Positions 10,556-17,532 of a stretch of 64,000 nt of DNA are shown in pieces. The stretch is taken from NCBI RefSeq assembly GCF_027563345.1, contig NZ_JAMKBK010000002.1, one strand, 5' to 3'. The notes under the pieces are model-generated. The model did not search any database. It was not told the DNA's origin and worked only from the letters and a program-made list of their open reading frames with translations. The position numbers were made by a program, and so were the translations under genes. The DNA comes from Psychrobacillus psychrodurans (GTDB lineage Bacteria; Bacillota; Bacilli; Bacillales_A; Planococcaceae). How positions within the stretch are numbered: the first letter of the stretch is position 1; each line of letters starts with the position of its first letter.

Positions 10556-11479
10556 GTGCATCGCACACCGTGTAAAAGATCGACCACATTCAATAAAATT
10601 ACCGAGAAAAATGTGTTTTTGAAATTAGAAAACCTGCAAAAAACTGGGTCATTTAAAATAAGAGGCGCTATGAATAAAGTATCGCAGCTAAGCGAAGCAG
10701 AGTGTGCCAAAGGATTAATCGCAGCCTCTGCTGGTAACCACGCACAAGGTGTCGCCTTTTCTGGTAAAGCACGAAATGTGCCAGTCACGATTTTCATGCC
10801 GCTTGGAACACCCGTTTCGAAAGTAAATGCTACGAAAGGGTATGGAGCAACAGTCAAACTAATCGGTCAAAATTTTGATGAAGCGTATATTGCTGCTCGT
10901 GAGGAACAGCTTCGAACAGGAGCAACATTCATCCATCCTTTTGACGATATGGCAGTTATCGAGGGGCAAGCAACCGTAGCGATGGAAATGCTTCAGCAGC
11001 GTCCAGAGCTAGATTCGATTGTTGTGCCAGCAGGCGGAGGAGGCTTACTAGCTGGTACCCTTCTTGCGGTAAAATCCATCCGTCCTGATATCAGAGTTAT
11101 CGGAGTCCAATCCAGAAACGCTTCTGCAATTGCCTTTGCTTATAAAGGAAACGGTCTGCTACCATTCTTGGGCAAATCAATCGCTGAGGGTATTAACGTG
11201 AAAACACCAGGGAATTTGACTATGAACATTATTCAAGCACTCGTGGACGATGTAATCACCGTGAGCGAACAAGAAATAGCATCTGCCATTCTCTTCACGC
11301 TTGAACGTGAAAAAACGCTCATTGAAGGTGCGGCAGCTGCAGCTGTAGCGGCAGTATTGAATAACCGCATTCCAGAATCCTCCCAAAATGTCGGCATAAT
11401 CGTCAGCGGTGGCAACATCGATGTTACTAAACTAGTCGAATGCCAGCAACTATGTACGAATATGCCTTTAGCTAAATAA
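10556..11479 (+). CDS. ilvA: Threonine dehydratase, short (TdcB-like), start uncertain
   Basis: PLP-dependent threonine ammonia-lyase giving 2-ketobutyrate for isoleucine. The PLP lysine is in KTGSFKIRGA, the phosphate-binding glycines in PAGGGGLLAGT, and SAGNHAQGVAFS is present. The protein ends after the catalytic domain (about 310 residues), so it lacks the C-terminal ACT-like regulatory region of long biosynthetic IlvA. The first usable in-frame start is GTG 10556, but family-like sequence (YDTVGLYLASEKVAEFV) continues upstream in the same frame to about 10508 without any start codon. A good ribosome binding site with ATG 10488 or TTG 10497 is out of frame. Either the N-terminus has a frameshift or translation begins at the GTG. 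As last gene of the operon it is followed by a terminator. Confidence 0.85.
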   Translation: MHRTPCKRSTTFNKITEKNVFLKLENLQKTGSFKIRGAMNKVSQLSEAECAKGLIAASAGNHAQGVAFSGKARNVPVTIFMPLGTPVSKVNATKGYGATVKLIGQNFDEAYIAAREEQLRTGATFIHPFDDMAVIEGQATVAMEMLQQRPELDSIVVPAGGGGLLAGTLLAVKSIRPDIRVIGVQSRNASAIAFAYKGNGLLPFLGKSIAEGINVKTPGNLTMNIIQALVDDVITVSEQEIASAILFTLEREKTLIEGAAAAAVAAVLNNRIPESSQNVGIIVSGGNIDVTKLVECQQLCTNMPLAK

Positions 11480-11487
11480 GGACTCTC

Positions 11488-11522
11488 GAACACCACTAGC
11501 CATTGAGCTAGTGGTGTTTTAA
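11488..11522 (+). terminator. Intrinsic terminator of the ilv-leu operon
   Basis: AACACCACTAGC (11489-11500) and GCTAGTGGTGTT (11507-11518) form a perfect 12-bp stem with a 6-base loop and a short T-run. It lies 9 bp after the ilvA stop. Confidence 0.92.
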
Positions 11523-11604
11523 TACTATAGATTAACCAAATCCATATAGGGAATAACTAAAATATTCGACAGCAAAACAAAAGTCAATCCCCATTAGACC
11601 GAAC

Positions 11605-11709
11605 TTGCGGTTTGCATGCCCTATATTTCGATTCTATCCTATTAATTTGCGATTTGGTGCGCAGATTTTGCGATTCTGCCCCATGAACTAGTGATTCACT
11701 CTTCCATCG
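11605..11709. repeat. 21-bp periodic array, TTGCGATT core, 5 units
   Basis: Cores start at 11605, 11626, 11647, 11668 and 11689, exactly 21 bp apart: TTGCGGTT, TTTCGATT, TTGCGATT, TTGCGATT, TAGTGATT. The 13-bp segments between cores are unrelated to each other. No ORF runs through it. It lies between the ilvA terminator and the catE-like promoter. Three other arrays of the same period occur in this window. Confidence 0.75.
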
Positions 11710-11729
11710 ACTTAACCTAAACTCATCAC

Positions 11730-11774
11730 TTGACTTCAATAGGTAACTAAAATATAATTACTTACGAAAAGTAA
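11730..11774 (+). promoter_or_regulatory. SigA-type promoter with overlapping dyad operator (YodB/CatR-like)
   Basis: TTGACT (11730-11735), a 17-bp spacer and TATAAT (11753-11758) form a near-consensus promoter. The dyad TTACTT-ACGAA-AAGTAA (11758-11774) overlaps the end of the -10 and the expected start site. In B. subtilis, catDE is repressed by the quinone-sensing regulators YodB and CatR through AGTAAC/GTTACT-type dyads, so the same kind of control is likely. The regulator is not in this window. Confidence 0.75.
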
Positions 11775-11808
11775 CTAAAAAACTAACAAATTAACTGGAG
11801 GATTTCAA

Positions 11809-12657
11809 ATGAAATACCATAATAAACCGCACACATTTGTAGATTTAGTAGAACTAAAAGTAGTGGATCTTCAACGTTCACTAGAATTTTATGAAAATAT
11901 TATAGGCTTAAAAGTTCTTGAGCAACACGCCGACAAAATTTTACTTACTGCTGATGGGAAGAATGCACTGATTTCTATTGAACAACCTTCGGGTATAATG
12001 CCAACAAAGCAAAAAACAACTGGGTTATATCACTTCGCTCTATTGTTACCGACACGTGCAGATCTAGGTGCAGTTTTAAGACACTTTGCAGAGAGTAATA
12101 TTCGCATTGGAGCGGGAGACCACTTAGTTAGTGAAGCACTTTACTTGAATGATCCAGACGGAAATGGAATTGAGATTTACAGTGATCGTCCAGATTCTGA
12201 CTGGAAATGGGAGAATGAATACGTCGAGATGGCTACACTACAAATTAATGCGCAAAGTATCTTAGCGGAAGGTGCAAACACAGAATGGAATGGGCTACCT
12301 CAAGGAACTGTAATGGGACATATTCATTTGCATGTTTCTGAACTGGATGCAACAAAGAAATTTTATAACGCATTAGGCTTTGATGTTATGACACCTAATT
12401 ATCCTGGAGCATTATTTATGGGATCAGGCAAATATCATCACCATATTGGTTTAAATACTTGGGCTGGGGTTGGCGCTCCTCCTACACCAGAGAACGTAGT
12501 TGGACTAAAGACATTCTCAGTAGTTTTTCCAACAAACGAAGAGCTACAAGCTGCAATAACTAATGTTATAGAAATTGGTTCAGATATTGTGGAAGAAAAT
12601 GGAGTATTTGTTGTGCAAGATCCTTCCCAAAATAAAATTAAATTAATTTTAAAATAA
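11809..12657 (+). CDS. catE: Catechol-2,3-dioxygenase-like protein (VOC/glyoxalase fold), CatE-like
   Basis: Two vicinal-oxygen-chelate modules, residues about 9-130 and 165-282. The segments TGLYHFALLLPTRADLGAVL, SEALYLNDPDGNGIEIYSDR, GHIHLHVSELDATKKFYNAL and KYHHHIGLNTWAG closely resemble B. subtilis CatE (YfiE), including the histidines and glutamate expected to bind metal. CatE cleaves catechol and supports resistance to catechol and quinones. GGAGG precedes ATG 11809 at good spacing. It is monocistronic, with its own promoter and operator, and a long inverted-repeat element directly after the stop. The substrate is inferred from the homologue; other VOC dioxygenases cannot be excluded. 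Confidence 0.85.
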   Translation: MKYHNKPHTFVDLVELKVVDLQRSLEFYENIIGLKVLEQHADKILLTADGKNALISIEQPSGIMPTKQKTTGLYHFALLLPTRADLGAVLRHFAESNIRIGAGDHLVSEALYLNDPDGNGIEIYSDRPDSDWKWENEYVEMATLQINAQSILAEGANTEWNGLPQGTVMGHIHLHVSELDATKKFYNALGFDVMTPNYPGALFMGSGKYHHHIGLNTWAGVGAPPTPENVVGLKTFSVVFPTNEELQAAITNVIEIGSDIVEENGVFVVQDPSQNKIKLILK

Positions 12658-12660
12658 AGC

Positions 12661-12883
12661 AAGAGGCTGGGACAGAACCCCAAAACAGCATTTTTCTCTG
12701 TGCACAAAATTGATTTCCATTCCAGGGACGCTTTCCACGGGCGTGGCCTGAGCCTGTAGTCTCAGGCGTCACGCTATTCCCGTAGGAGTCGCCCCTCCAT
12801 TCCAATCAATTTTATTAAATATCCATTATTTAGTAAAGTTTTCTCCTAATCCAATAAAATTTCTACTTCTGTCCCAGCCTCTT
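12661..12883. repeat. Element with 17-bp perfect terminal inverted repeats (AAGAGGCTGGGACAGAA)
   Basis: AAGAGGCTGGGACAGAA at 12661-12677 is perfectly complementary to TTCTGTCCCAGCCTCTT at 12867-12883. The GAGGCTGGGACA terminus is a familiar long-hairpin or MITE-like element of Firmicute intergenic regions (from memory). It starts 3 bp after the catE stop and could act as a terminator or 3' stabiliser. A complete GGACGCTTTCC-family repeat sits inside it. Confidence 0.85.
12710..12809 (+). repeat. GGACGCTTTCC-family repeat, copy 2 (nested)
   Basis: Bounded by TTGATT (12710-12715) and AATCAA (12804-12809). It carries GGGACGCTTTCCACGGGC on the left and TAGGAGTCGCCCCT on the right. The closing stem pairs AGGG with CCCT, whereas copy 1 pairs GGCGG with CCGCC. 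It is fully contained within the inverted-repeat element at 12661-12883. Confidence 0.85.
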
Positions 12884-12994
12884 TCAGCTTGACGACAAAA
12901 GTATTTTTATAAACTGCTATGAGTAATAATAAATACTTTAAAGAGGTTGCTTTATCTAAATAAAAGTATATATAGTGGAAACCTTTAAGGAGTT

Positions 12995-13195
12995 GTTTAT
13001 AAGGCAAGGGCTACCACGAAGAGTCCTGTGGGAACAGCTTGAGCAGAATGCCCCGCAGGAAAGGCATTGGTCGAACTTTGTTTGACCAATGTCTTTGCGA
13101 CGAGTAACCGCTGGAGCATATGTTTTCGCAGTGACGAGGAGGCTGAGGCCAAGCCCACGGAAAGCGAAGTGGTGGTCCTTGCCGATTTTAGTATA
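12995..13195 (-). repeat. Degenerate GGACGCTTTCC-family repeat, copy 3
   Basis: Reading on the minus strand, the signature appears as GCTTTCCGTGGGCTTGGCC near 13150-13170 with a derived left half near 13010-13050. It includes an extra hairpin (GGCATTGGTC/GACCAATGTC, about 13061-13092). A shorter relative with the same GGAGCATATGTTTTC string is at about 36700. It does not encode a believable protein. Confidence 0.6.
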
Positions 13196-13199
13196 CAAC

Positions 13200-13747
13200 T
13201 CTATGCACCAAAATTTAAGTTTGTCTAAAGTCTGCAATGACTCCGAGCAATCGGAGTCATTTTATGTCTTCTTCCTCATTTATAATATCTTCAGCATACG
13301 ACCATCGATTATTAAACTCTATGTGTTTACTTGTGAGCAAAGAAATGTGATTATTTACCGAAATTAAAGCCGCTTCGCAATATATTCAATCGAAATTATT
13401 TGCTCTAATCTTTCTCTTCTTCCTCTATAGATTCTTCTCTTTTGTCAGCAACTATTTGTTCTACCTCTCTGACACAATTTGCTTGAATTCGACTTAGACC
13501 AGCTATATTGATTATTATGTAGTTTCTTGCGCGCGCATTCGACAATCGACCAGCCCTAGTTGGAATAGATTCGACAGAATTAGACTGTCTGTGAATGATG
13601 AGAAATATTGACGTATTTCGGAAAATCGCTCTAAACGTACACCAAGTTTTAAAAATCAACTTTGTAAAGTTCATGTTAAGTTTCAGAAAACACAATCATT
13701 TCTTTAATGGATTATGCTATATTTCAACTGGGGAGGTCGGAATACCT
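13200..13747. other. Intergenic region without a confident gene
   Basis: Contains the hairpin AATGACTCCGA-GCAA-TCGGAGTCATT at 13236-13261 with a short T-run, a likely terminator. On the minus strand, 13405 to about 13580 is an open frame whose last ~55 residues look protein-like (SNARARNYIIINIAGLSR, then an acidic tail). It has no usable start codon near the protein-like part and no recognised family, so I do not call it a gene. Nothing else is recognised before the chemoreceptor. Confidence 0.5.
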
Positions 13748-15436
13748 ATGAAAAAATGGTCTGTTATTCCACTGCGAATGAAGTATTTAATTGCAATTTT
13801 TAGTTCCTTTATCTTATTCGGGGTGATGGCTGTTTTATTAATCATCCAAGTAATTCACAATCAAGAATTAGCTGACGATATGGAAACTTCGTCACATAGT
13901 GTGGAAAGTATAGATATTATGCGATCGGAGGTTGCGAGTTTATACATTGCTATATCCAATTTCGCAGGAGATCCATTGGAAGAGTTCGATCAAGATTATA
14001 ATTTGACAAAAGAGAGTTTAGCAAGTCAACTAAATGTAGCTAGTAAGCAAATGCCTAATGTAGATTGGAAGGCTTTTTTAGAAACGTTACAATCAATTCA
14101 AACTACATACGAGAATAATTTAAAGGAATCGGTTGTCAATAAAGAAAATGTTGCAAAACGAAGACAGCTTCAATCTATAAATGAAAAATACACTAGCCTG
14201 ACTTTGATATTAGAAGAAACTAGACAACATGAATCTGACAAACGACAGCTTTCAATAGAGGAAATGTCCAAAAGTCAGAAAAATACCATTGTTATTGTAG
14301 TTACTGCTTTTCTTATAGCAGGTTTACTATCACTTGCTTTAGTTTTAATAACAAATAGACAAATTAAAACCCAGCTAGCACAAGTAGTTTTATCTGCAAA
14401 AGATATATCTGAAGGAAATTTAAATAGCCAACCATTACAAGTTTTAGCGAACGATGAAATTGGTGAAGTATCGAAAGCGATGAATGAGATGCGAGGAAAC
14501 CTTATAGATATCGTAAAAACTATTAAATATACTGCCGAGAAATTGAGTGGAAATAGCGCAGAGTTAAAAGAATACTCCACTAATACAGTAGATAGCACAA
14601 ATATCGTCAAATTAGCTATTCATGAAACGAGTGGAAGTATGCTAAAGCAAAAGGAAAGTTCTATAAGTATCCGTTCCTTTTTAGAGGAGTTTTCACAGAC
14701 TTTTGGCGAAGTAACAGAAAAAGTAATTGAATTGACCGAGTATTCCACAATTGCTGTACAAATGGCTGATGAAAGTGCATCGGCATTGAAAAATGCTGCT
14801 GGTGAATCGGCAAAATTACGAACATTATTTAAAGAAGCTGATGCAGAGAGAAAAATACTGCAAGAGCGGACTGAGGAAATAGCACGAATGACTACAATCG
14901 TCCAAACGATTTCCAAGCAAACTAACTTATTGGCATTGAACGCTGGAATAGAGGCTGCCAGGTCGGGTGTACATGGTAAAGGATTTGCAGTTGTAGCGGA
15001 AGAAGTAAAAAAACTTGCAGATGAAGTGTCTGGTACAGCTTCCACAATTCATCAGATATCTAATTCTATTACTCAACAAGGGACTCAGATGGCAAGCGTT
15101 TTTGCTGATGGATTGGCTACATCCAAAAATAACGCGGCAACGTTTGAGATGCTGCATCATAAAATGGATAAAATAGTTTCCTATATACGAGATTCCAAAA
15201 ATCAAAATGATTATATGAAAGATTCTATTTTAACGATTGAAGAAGAAAAGAATACTTCTGAGAAACTCATATTTGCATTAATAGAATCAATCGAATCTAA
15301 CACAGCGCAAATGGAGCACACTGAGGACATGCTTTTATCTAATGTTCAGACAATCGAAATGCTTTCTAAATTGATAAATAATGTAAGTGAACAGGCAATT
15401 ATTTTGGAGAAATCAAGCACTAGATTTGTCATATAA
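13748..15436 (+). CDS. Methyl-accepting chemotaxis protein (transmembrane)
   Basis: Chemoreceptor that controls CheA kinase in response to an unknown ligand. Residues about 15-37 and 178-201 are membrane segments. The ~140 residues between form an extracellular helical sensor domain. A HAMP linker follows (about 202-255). The cytoplasmic coiled coil has the conserved hairpin tip QTNLLALNAGIEAARSG near residue 390 and GFAVVAEEVKKLADE. The start is ATG 13748, with GGGGAGG upstream; an in-frame ATG at 13595 lacks a ribosome binding site and adds atypical residues. The result is 562 residues. It is monocistronic with a terminator after it. The ligand cannot be told from sequence. Confidence 0.93.
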   Translation: MKKWSVIPLRMKYLIAIFSSFILFGVMAVLLIIQVIHNQELADDMETSSHSVESIDIMRSEVASLYIAISNFAGDPLEEFDQDYNLTKESLASQLNVASKQMPNVDWKAFLETLQSIQTTYENNLKESVVNKENVAKRRQLQSINEKYTSLTLILEETRQHESDKRQLSIEEMSKSQKNTIVIVVTAFLIAGLLSLALVLITNRQIKTQLAQVVLSAKDISEGNLNSQPLQVLANDEIGEVSKAMNEMRGNLIDIVKTIKYTAEKLSGNSAELKEYSTNTVDSTNIVKLAIHETSGSMLKQKESSISIRSFLEEFSQTFGEVTEKVIELTEYSTIAVQMADESASALKNAAGESAKLRTLFKEADAERKILQERTEEIARMTTIVQTISKQTNLLALNAGIEAARSGVHGKGFAVVAEEVKKLADEVSGTASTIHQISNSITQQGTQMASVFADGLATSKNNAATFEMLHHKMDKIVSYIRDSKNQNDYMKDSILTIEEEKNTSEKLIFALIESIESNTAQMEHTEDMLLSNVQTIEMLSKLINNVSEQAIILEKSSTRFVI

Positions 15437-15442
15437 ATTAGT

Positions 15443-15481
15443 CCTAACAAGTAATTATTTCTATACTTGTTAGGTTTTTTT
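15443..15481 (+). terminator. Intrinsic terminator after the chemoreceptor
   Basis: CCTAACAAGTA (15443-15453) pairs with TACTTGTTAGG (15464-15474), followed by seven T. Confidence 0.92.
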
Positions 15482-15512
15482 GTGTAATCCGTTGAAAACA
15501 CTGAGTTTTCGT

Positions 15513-15540
15513 TGTAACACAATTGTTACATAACTGTAAA
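15513..15540 (+). promoter_or_regulatory. Three tandem WalR-type half-sites
   Basis: TGTAAC (15513), TGTTAC (15524) and TGTAAA (15535) fit the WalR (YycF) hexamer TGTWAH and are each separated by 5 bp, giving two overlapping TGTWAH-N5-TGTWAH boxes. The first two also form a perfect dyad (TGTAACA/TGTTACA). They lie about 25-50 bp upstream of a possible -10 (TAAGAT, 15563-15568) for the NlpC/P60 gene. WalRK controls cell wall hydrolases in Bacillales, which fits the target. Confidence 0.75.
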
Positions 15541-15546
15541 ATTAAA

Positions 15547-15603
15547 AAGGTTTAAAGAGTGGTAAGATGAGTTTAGAGAAATAATCAGAAAACTTTAAAC
15601 CTT
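15547..15603. promoter_or_regulatory. 11-bp inverted repeat flanking the NlpC/P60 promoter and leader
   Basis: AAGGTTTAAAG (15547-15557) and CTTTAAACCTT (15593-15603) are perfectly complementary and 35 bp apart. The left arm sits just upstream of the presumed -10; the right arm touches the ribosome binding site region. It may be a DNA operator or, if transcription starts further upstream, an RNA stem hiding the ribosome binding site. Confidence 0.5.
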
Positions 15604-15614
15604 GGGGGAACACG

Positions 15615-16109
15615 ATGAATTTAAAATCTATGTCGCAAAAAGTCATGGCTATATTAGCATTATCCGTTCTCTTAGTTATATCAACATTCGCAGGAAATAC
15701 GGAAGCAGCAAGCTCTGTTAATTCATCTGAATTAGTAGCAACAGCTAAGGATTTAATTGGAACAAAATATCGTGGTGGCGGTACAACAAAAGCAGGATTT
15801 GATTGTTCAGGATTTGTAAGCTATGTGTACAATGATTTAGGAGTAAGTCTTCCAAGAACTTCTTCAGGAATGTACGCTTCAGGATCTAAAATAGATAAAA
15901 GTGATTTATCTTCTGGTGACTTAGTATTCTTCAATACTTCTGGTAGAGGCGTCTCACATGTTGGTATTTATATCGGAGACGGCAAATTTATCCATTCATC
16001 CACTTCAAAAGGTGTGAAAATCGATAAATTAAGTGATCCATATTATTGGGGAGATCGTTACGTGGGAGCTAAACGAATTGCTGATGTAACAGTAGCGGTA
16101 AACAAATAA
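15615..16109 (+). CDS. Secreted NlpC/P60 peptidoglycan endopeptidase
   Basis: Cleaves peptide cross-bridges or stems of peptidoglycan outside the cell. It has a signal peptide (about residues 1-31, ending near AEA) followed directly by one NlpC/P60 domain (about 35-160). The catalytic Cys64 is in GFDCSGFVSYVY, His115 in SHVGIYIGDG, and His127 may be the third polar residue. There are no LysM or SH3 binding domains, so it is a minimal secreted enzyme of 164 residues. It resembles the catalytic domain of LytE, LytF and CwlO-type D,L-endopeptidases. GGGGG precedes ATG 15615. WalR-type boxes upstream suggest control linked to wall growth. Confidence 0.92.
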   Translation: MNLKSMSQKVMAILALSVLLVISTFAGNTEAASSVNSSELVATAKDLIGTKYRGGGTTKAGFDCSGFVSYVYNDLGVSLPRTSSGMYASGSKIDKSDLSSGDLVFFNTSGRGVSHVGIYIGDGKFIHSSTSKGVKIDKLSDPYYWGDRYVGAKRIADVTVAVNK

Positions 16110-16124
16110 AACATATACATATCT

Positions 16125-16158
16125 GTTCTATCGTATAATCTACGGTAGAACTTTTTTT
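16125..16158 (+). terminator. Intrinsic terminator
   Basis: GTTCTATCGT (16125-16134) pairs with ACGGTAGAAC (16142-16151), with one T:G pair, followed by seven T. Confidence 0.88.
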
Positions 16159-16252
16159 GTGTTCCCAACATCTTCTTATCGTTTGATAATTCTTTGTTAA
16201 TTCTGCATAATGAAAAATATATTATAAGTACCCATCGGAAGGAGGAAGGAAT

Positions 16253-16630
16253 TTGAAGTATAACCGTAACGAGTATTTTCGTTATACATTTGAAGAACCT
16301 TGCGATGCAACATTTCGTTTAATAAAACAAACTGAAGGCAGTAATGGAGTGGAATTATCAAACAAAGGTATTTGCAAAATTATAGATATCAGTCCAAATG
16401 GCTTGAAGATGTTTAGTGAATTATTTATTTCCATCGATCAATTACATCATGTTGAATTACATTTCACTTTAGATACAAATCCTATTTCTATGGTAGGAGA
16501 ATTTGTTTGGTCCCACCGAAAAGCAGATGGTCATGAATATGGCATAAAGTTAGTTGGGGATAGTGAGAGTGAAAAAATGATTATTGGAGAGCTAAAAAAC
16601 CGGAGACGTAAAGAGATGGAACTCAGGTAA
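16253..16630 (+). CDS. PilZ-domain protein (probable c-di-GMP receptor)
   Basis: A 125-residue protein consisting of one PilZ-type beta-barrel. The N-terminal basic segment RNEYFRYTF resembles the c-di-GMP binding arginines, and DISPNGLKM (about residues 44-52) matches the second PilZ motif (D/N)xSxxG. Binding of c-di-GMP is therefore plausible, though the spacing of the arginines is not the textbook RxxxR. The start is TTG 16253, set by AGGAGG. The target is unknown. It sits alone between two terminator-bounded genes; both chemoreceptors nearby suggest a motile cell. Confidence 0.8.
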   Translation: MKYNRNEYFRYTFEEPCDATFRLIKQTEGSNGVELSNKGICKIIDISPNGLKMFSELFISIDQLHHVELHFTLDTNPISMVGEFVWSHRKADGHEYGIKLVGDSESEKMIIGELKNRRRKEMELR

Positions 16631-16681
16631 GTAAAAATTATTACAAGTTTCGACAAAAAATAAATAAAAACTTTAAAATAA

Positions 16682-16711
16682 GAAGGATATTTTAAAGGTG
16701 GTGTTGAAATA
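16682..16711 (+). promoter_or_regulatory. SigH-type promoter of hpf
   Basis: GAAGGATAT (16682-16690) fits the SigH -35 consensus RNAGGAWWW. Twelve bases later GTTGAAATA (16703-16711) fits the -10 RNNGAATWW with one mismatch. It lies 34 bp before the hpf ATG. The B. subtilis hpf (yvyD) gene is known to use SigH as well as SigB, so control at the transition to stationary phase is likely. Confidence 0.7.
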
Positions 16712-16744
16712 TATATATAGAGTTAAATTAAAGGAGGAGTTTAC

Positions 16745-17302
16745 ATGCTAAACTTTAACATTCGTGGAGAAAACATTGAGGTGACTCCTGCAATACGTGA
16801 ATACGTTGAAGGGAAGATTGAGAAAGTAGACCGTTACTTCAACGAAGAAATTCAAGCAACTGCAAACGTTAACTTAAAAGTGTATAACGACAAGCAAACA
16901 AAGGTAGAAGTAACAATTCCTATGAAAAATTTAACACTGCGAGCAGAAGAACGCAATGCAGATATGTACGCTGCAATCGATTTAATCGTTGATAAATTAG
17001 AGCGTCAAATTAGAAAATATAAAACAAAAGTAAATCGTAAGTTCCGTGAACGTGAAGGTGTAGCAACATTTTTTGCAACAATTGATCCACCAGATGCTGT
17101 AACAGACCATACTGAAGAAGATGAATATAATATCGTTCGTACTAAACAGTTTGACCTAAAACCGATGGATCAAGAAGAGGCAGTACTTCAAATGAACATG
17201 CTTGGTCATAATTTCTTCATCTTCACAGATGCAGAATCTAATGGAACACATATTGTTTATAAGCGTAGCGATGGAAAATATGGTTTGATCGAAACAAACT
17301 AA
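16745..17302 (+). CDS. hpf: Long-form ribosome hibernation promoting factor
   Basis: Binds the 30S subunit and drives 100S ribosome dimer formation in stationary phase or stress. The N-terminal S30AE domain (about residues 1-100; MLNFNIRGENIEVTPAIREY) joins a flexible linker to the C-terminal dimerisation domain (about 125-185; VRTKQFDLKPMDQEEAVLQM, HNFFIFTDAESN). At 185 residues this is the long form typical of Firmicutes. AAAGGAGG lies just upstream of ATG. It is monocistronic, just ahead of secA as in B. subtilis, and separated from it by a terminator. Confidence 0.96.
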   Translation: MLNFNIRGENIEVTPAIREYVEGKIEKVDRYFNEEIQATANVNLKVYNDKQTKVEVTIPMKNLTLRAEERNADMYAAIDLIVDKLERQIRKYKTKVNRKFREREGVATFFATIDPPDAVTDHTEEDEYNIVRTKQFDLKPMDQEEAVLQMNMLGHNFFIFTDAESNGTHIVYKRSDGKYGLIETN

Positions 17303-17322
17303 GCGTCTAAATCCAAATACCG

Positions 17323-17350
17323 AACTCTCCTCATTACGAGGAGAGTTTTT
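17323..17350 (+). terminator. Intrinsic terminator after hpf
   Basis: AACTCTCCTC (17323-17332) pairs with GAGGAGAGTT (17338-17347), followed by T residues. Confidence 0.92.
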
Positions 17351-17471
17351 ATCGTTTACATGGGATAATATCGAGTAAAATGTTGGGTGGTCTAAGTAAT
17401 CAGAACCACTTTTTACTTATGCATTATGCATATAAGTCTCCAAATGCATTCAAAATAATAGTGTACCTTAT

Positions 17472-17500
17472 TTGCGTGCCTTTAGAACGAATGGTAAAAT
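17472..17500 (+). promoter_or_regulatory. SigA-type promoter of secA
   Basis: TTGCGT (17472-17477), a 17-bp spacer and TAAAAT (17495-17500) lie 32 bp before the secA start codon. Both hexamers are close to the consensus. Confidence 0.6.
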
Positions 17501-17532
17501 GGAGAGTAAGACTAAATGGGAAGTGAAAATAG

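Noticed and set aside
13089..13367. 92-residue plus-strand frame
   Set aside because: It runs through a degenerate intergenic repeat and a terminator hairpin; composition is not protein-like and there is no ribosome binding site.
13487..13575. Three ATTCGAC strings
   Set aside because: Intervals of 50 and 32 bp are irregular; likely chance.
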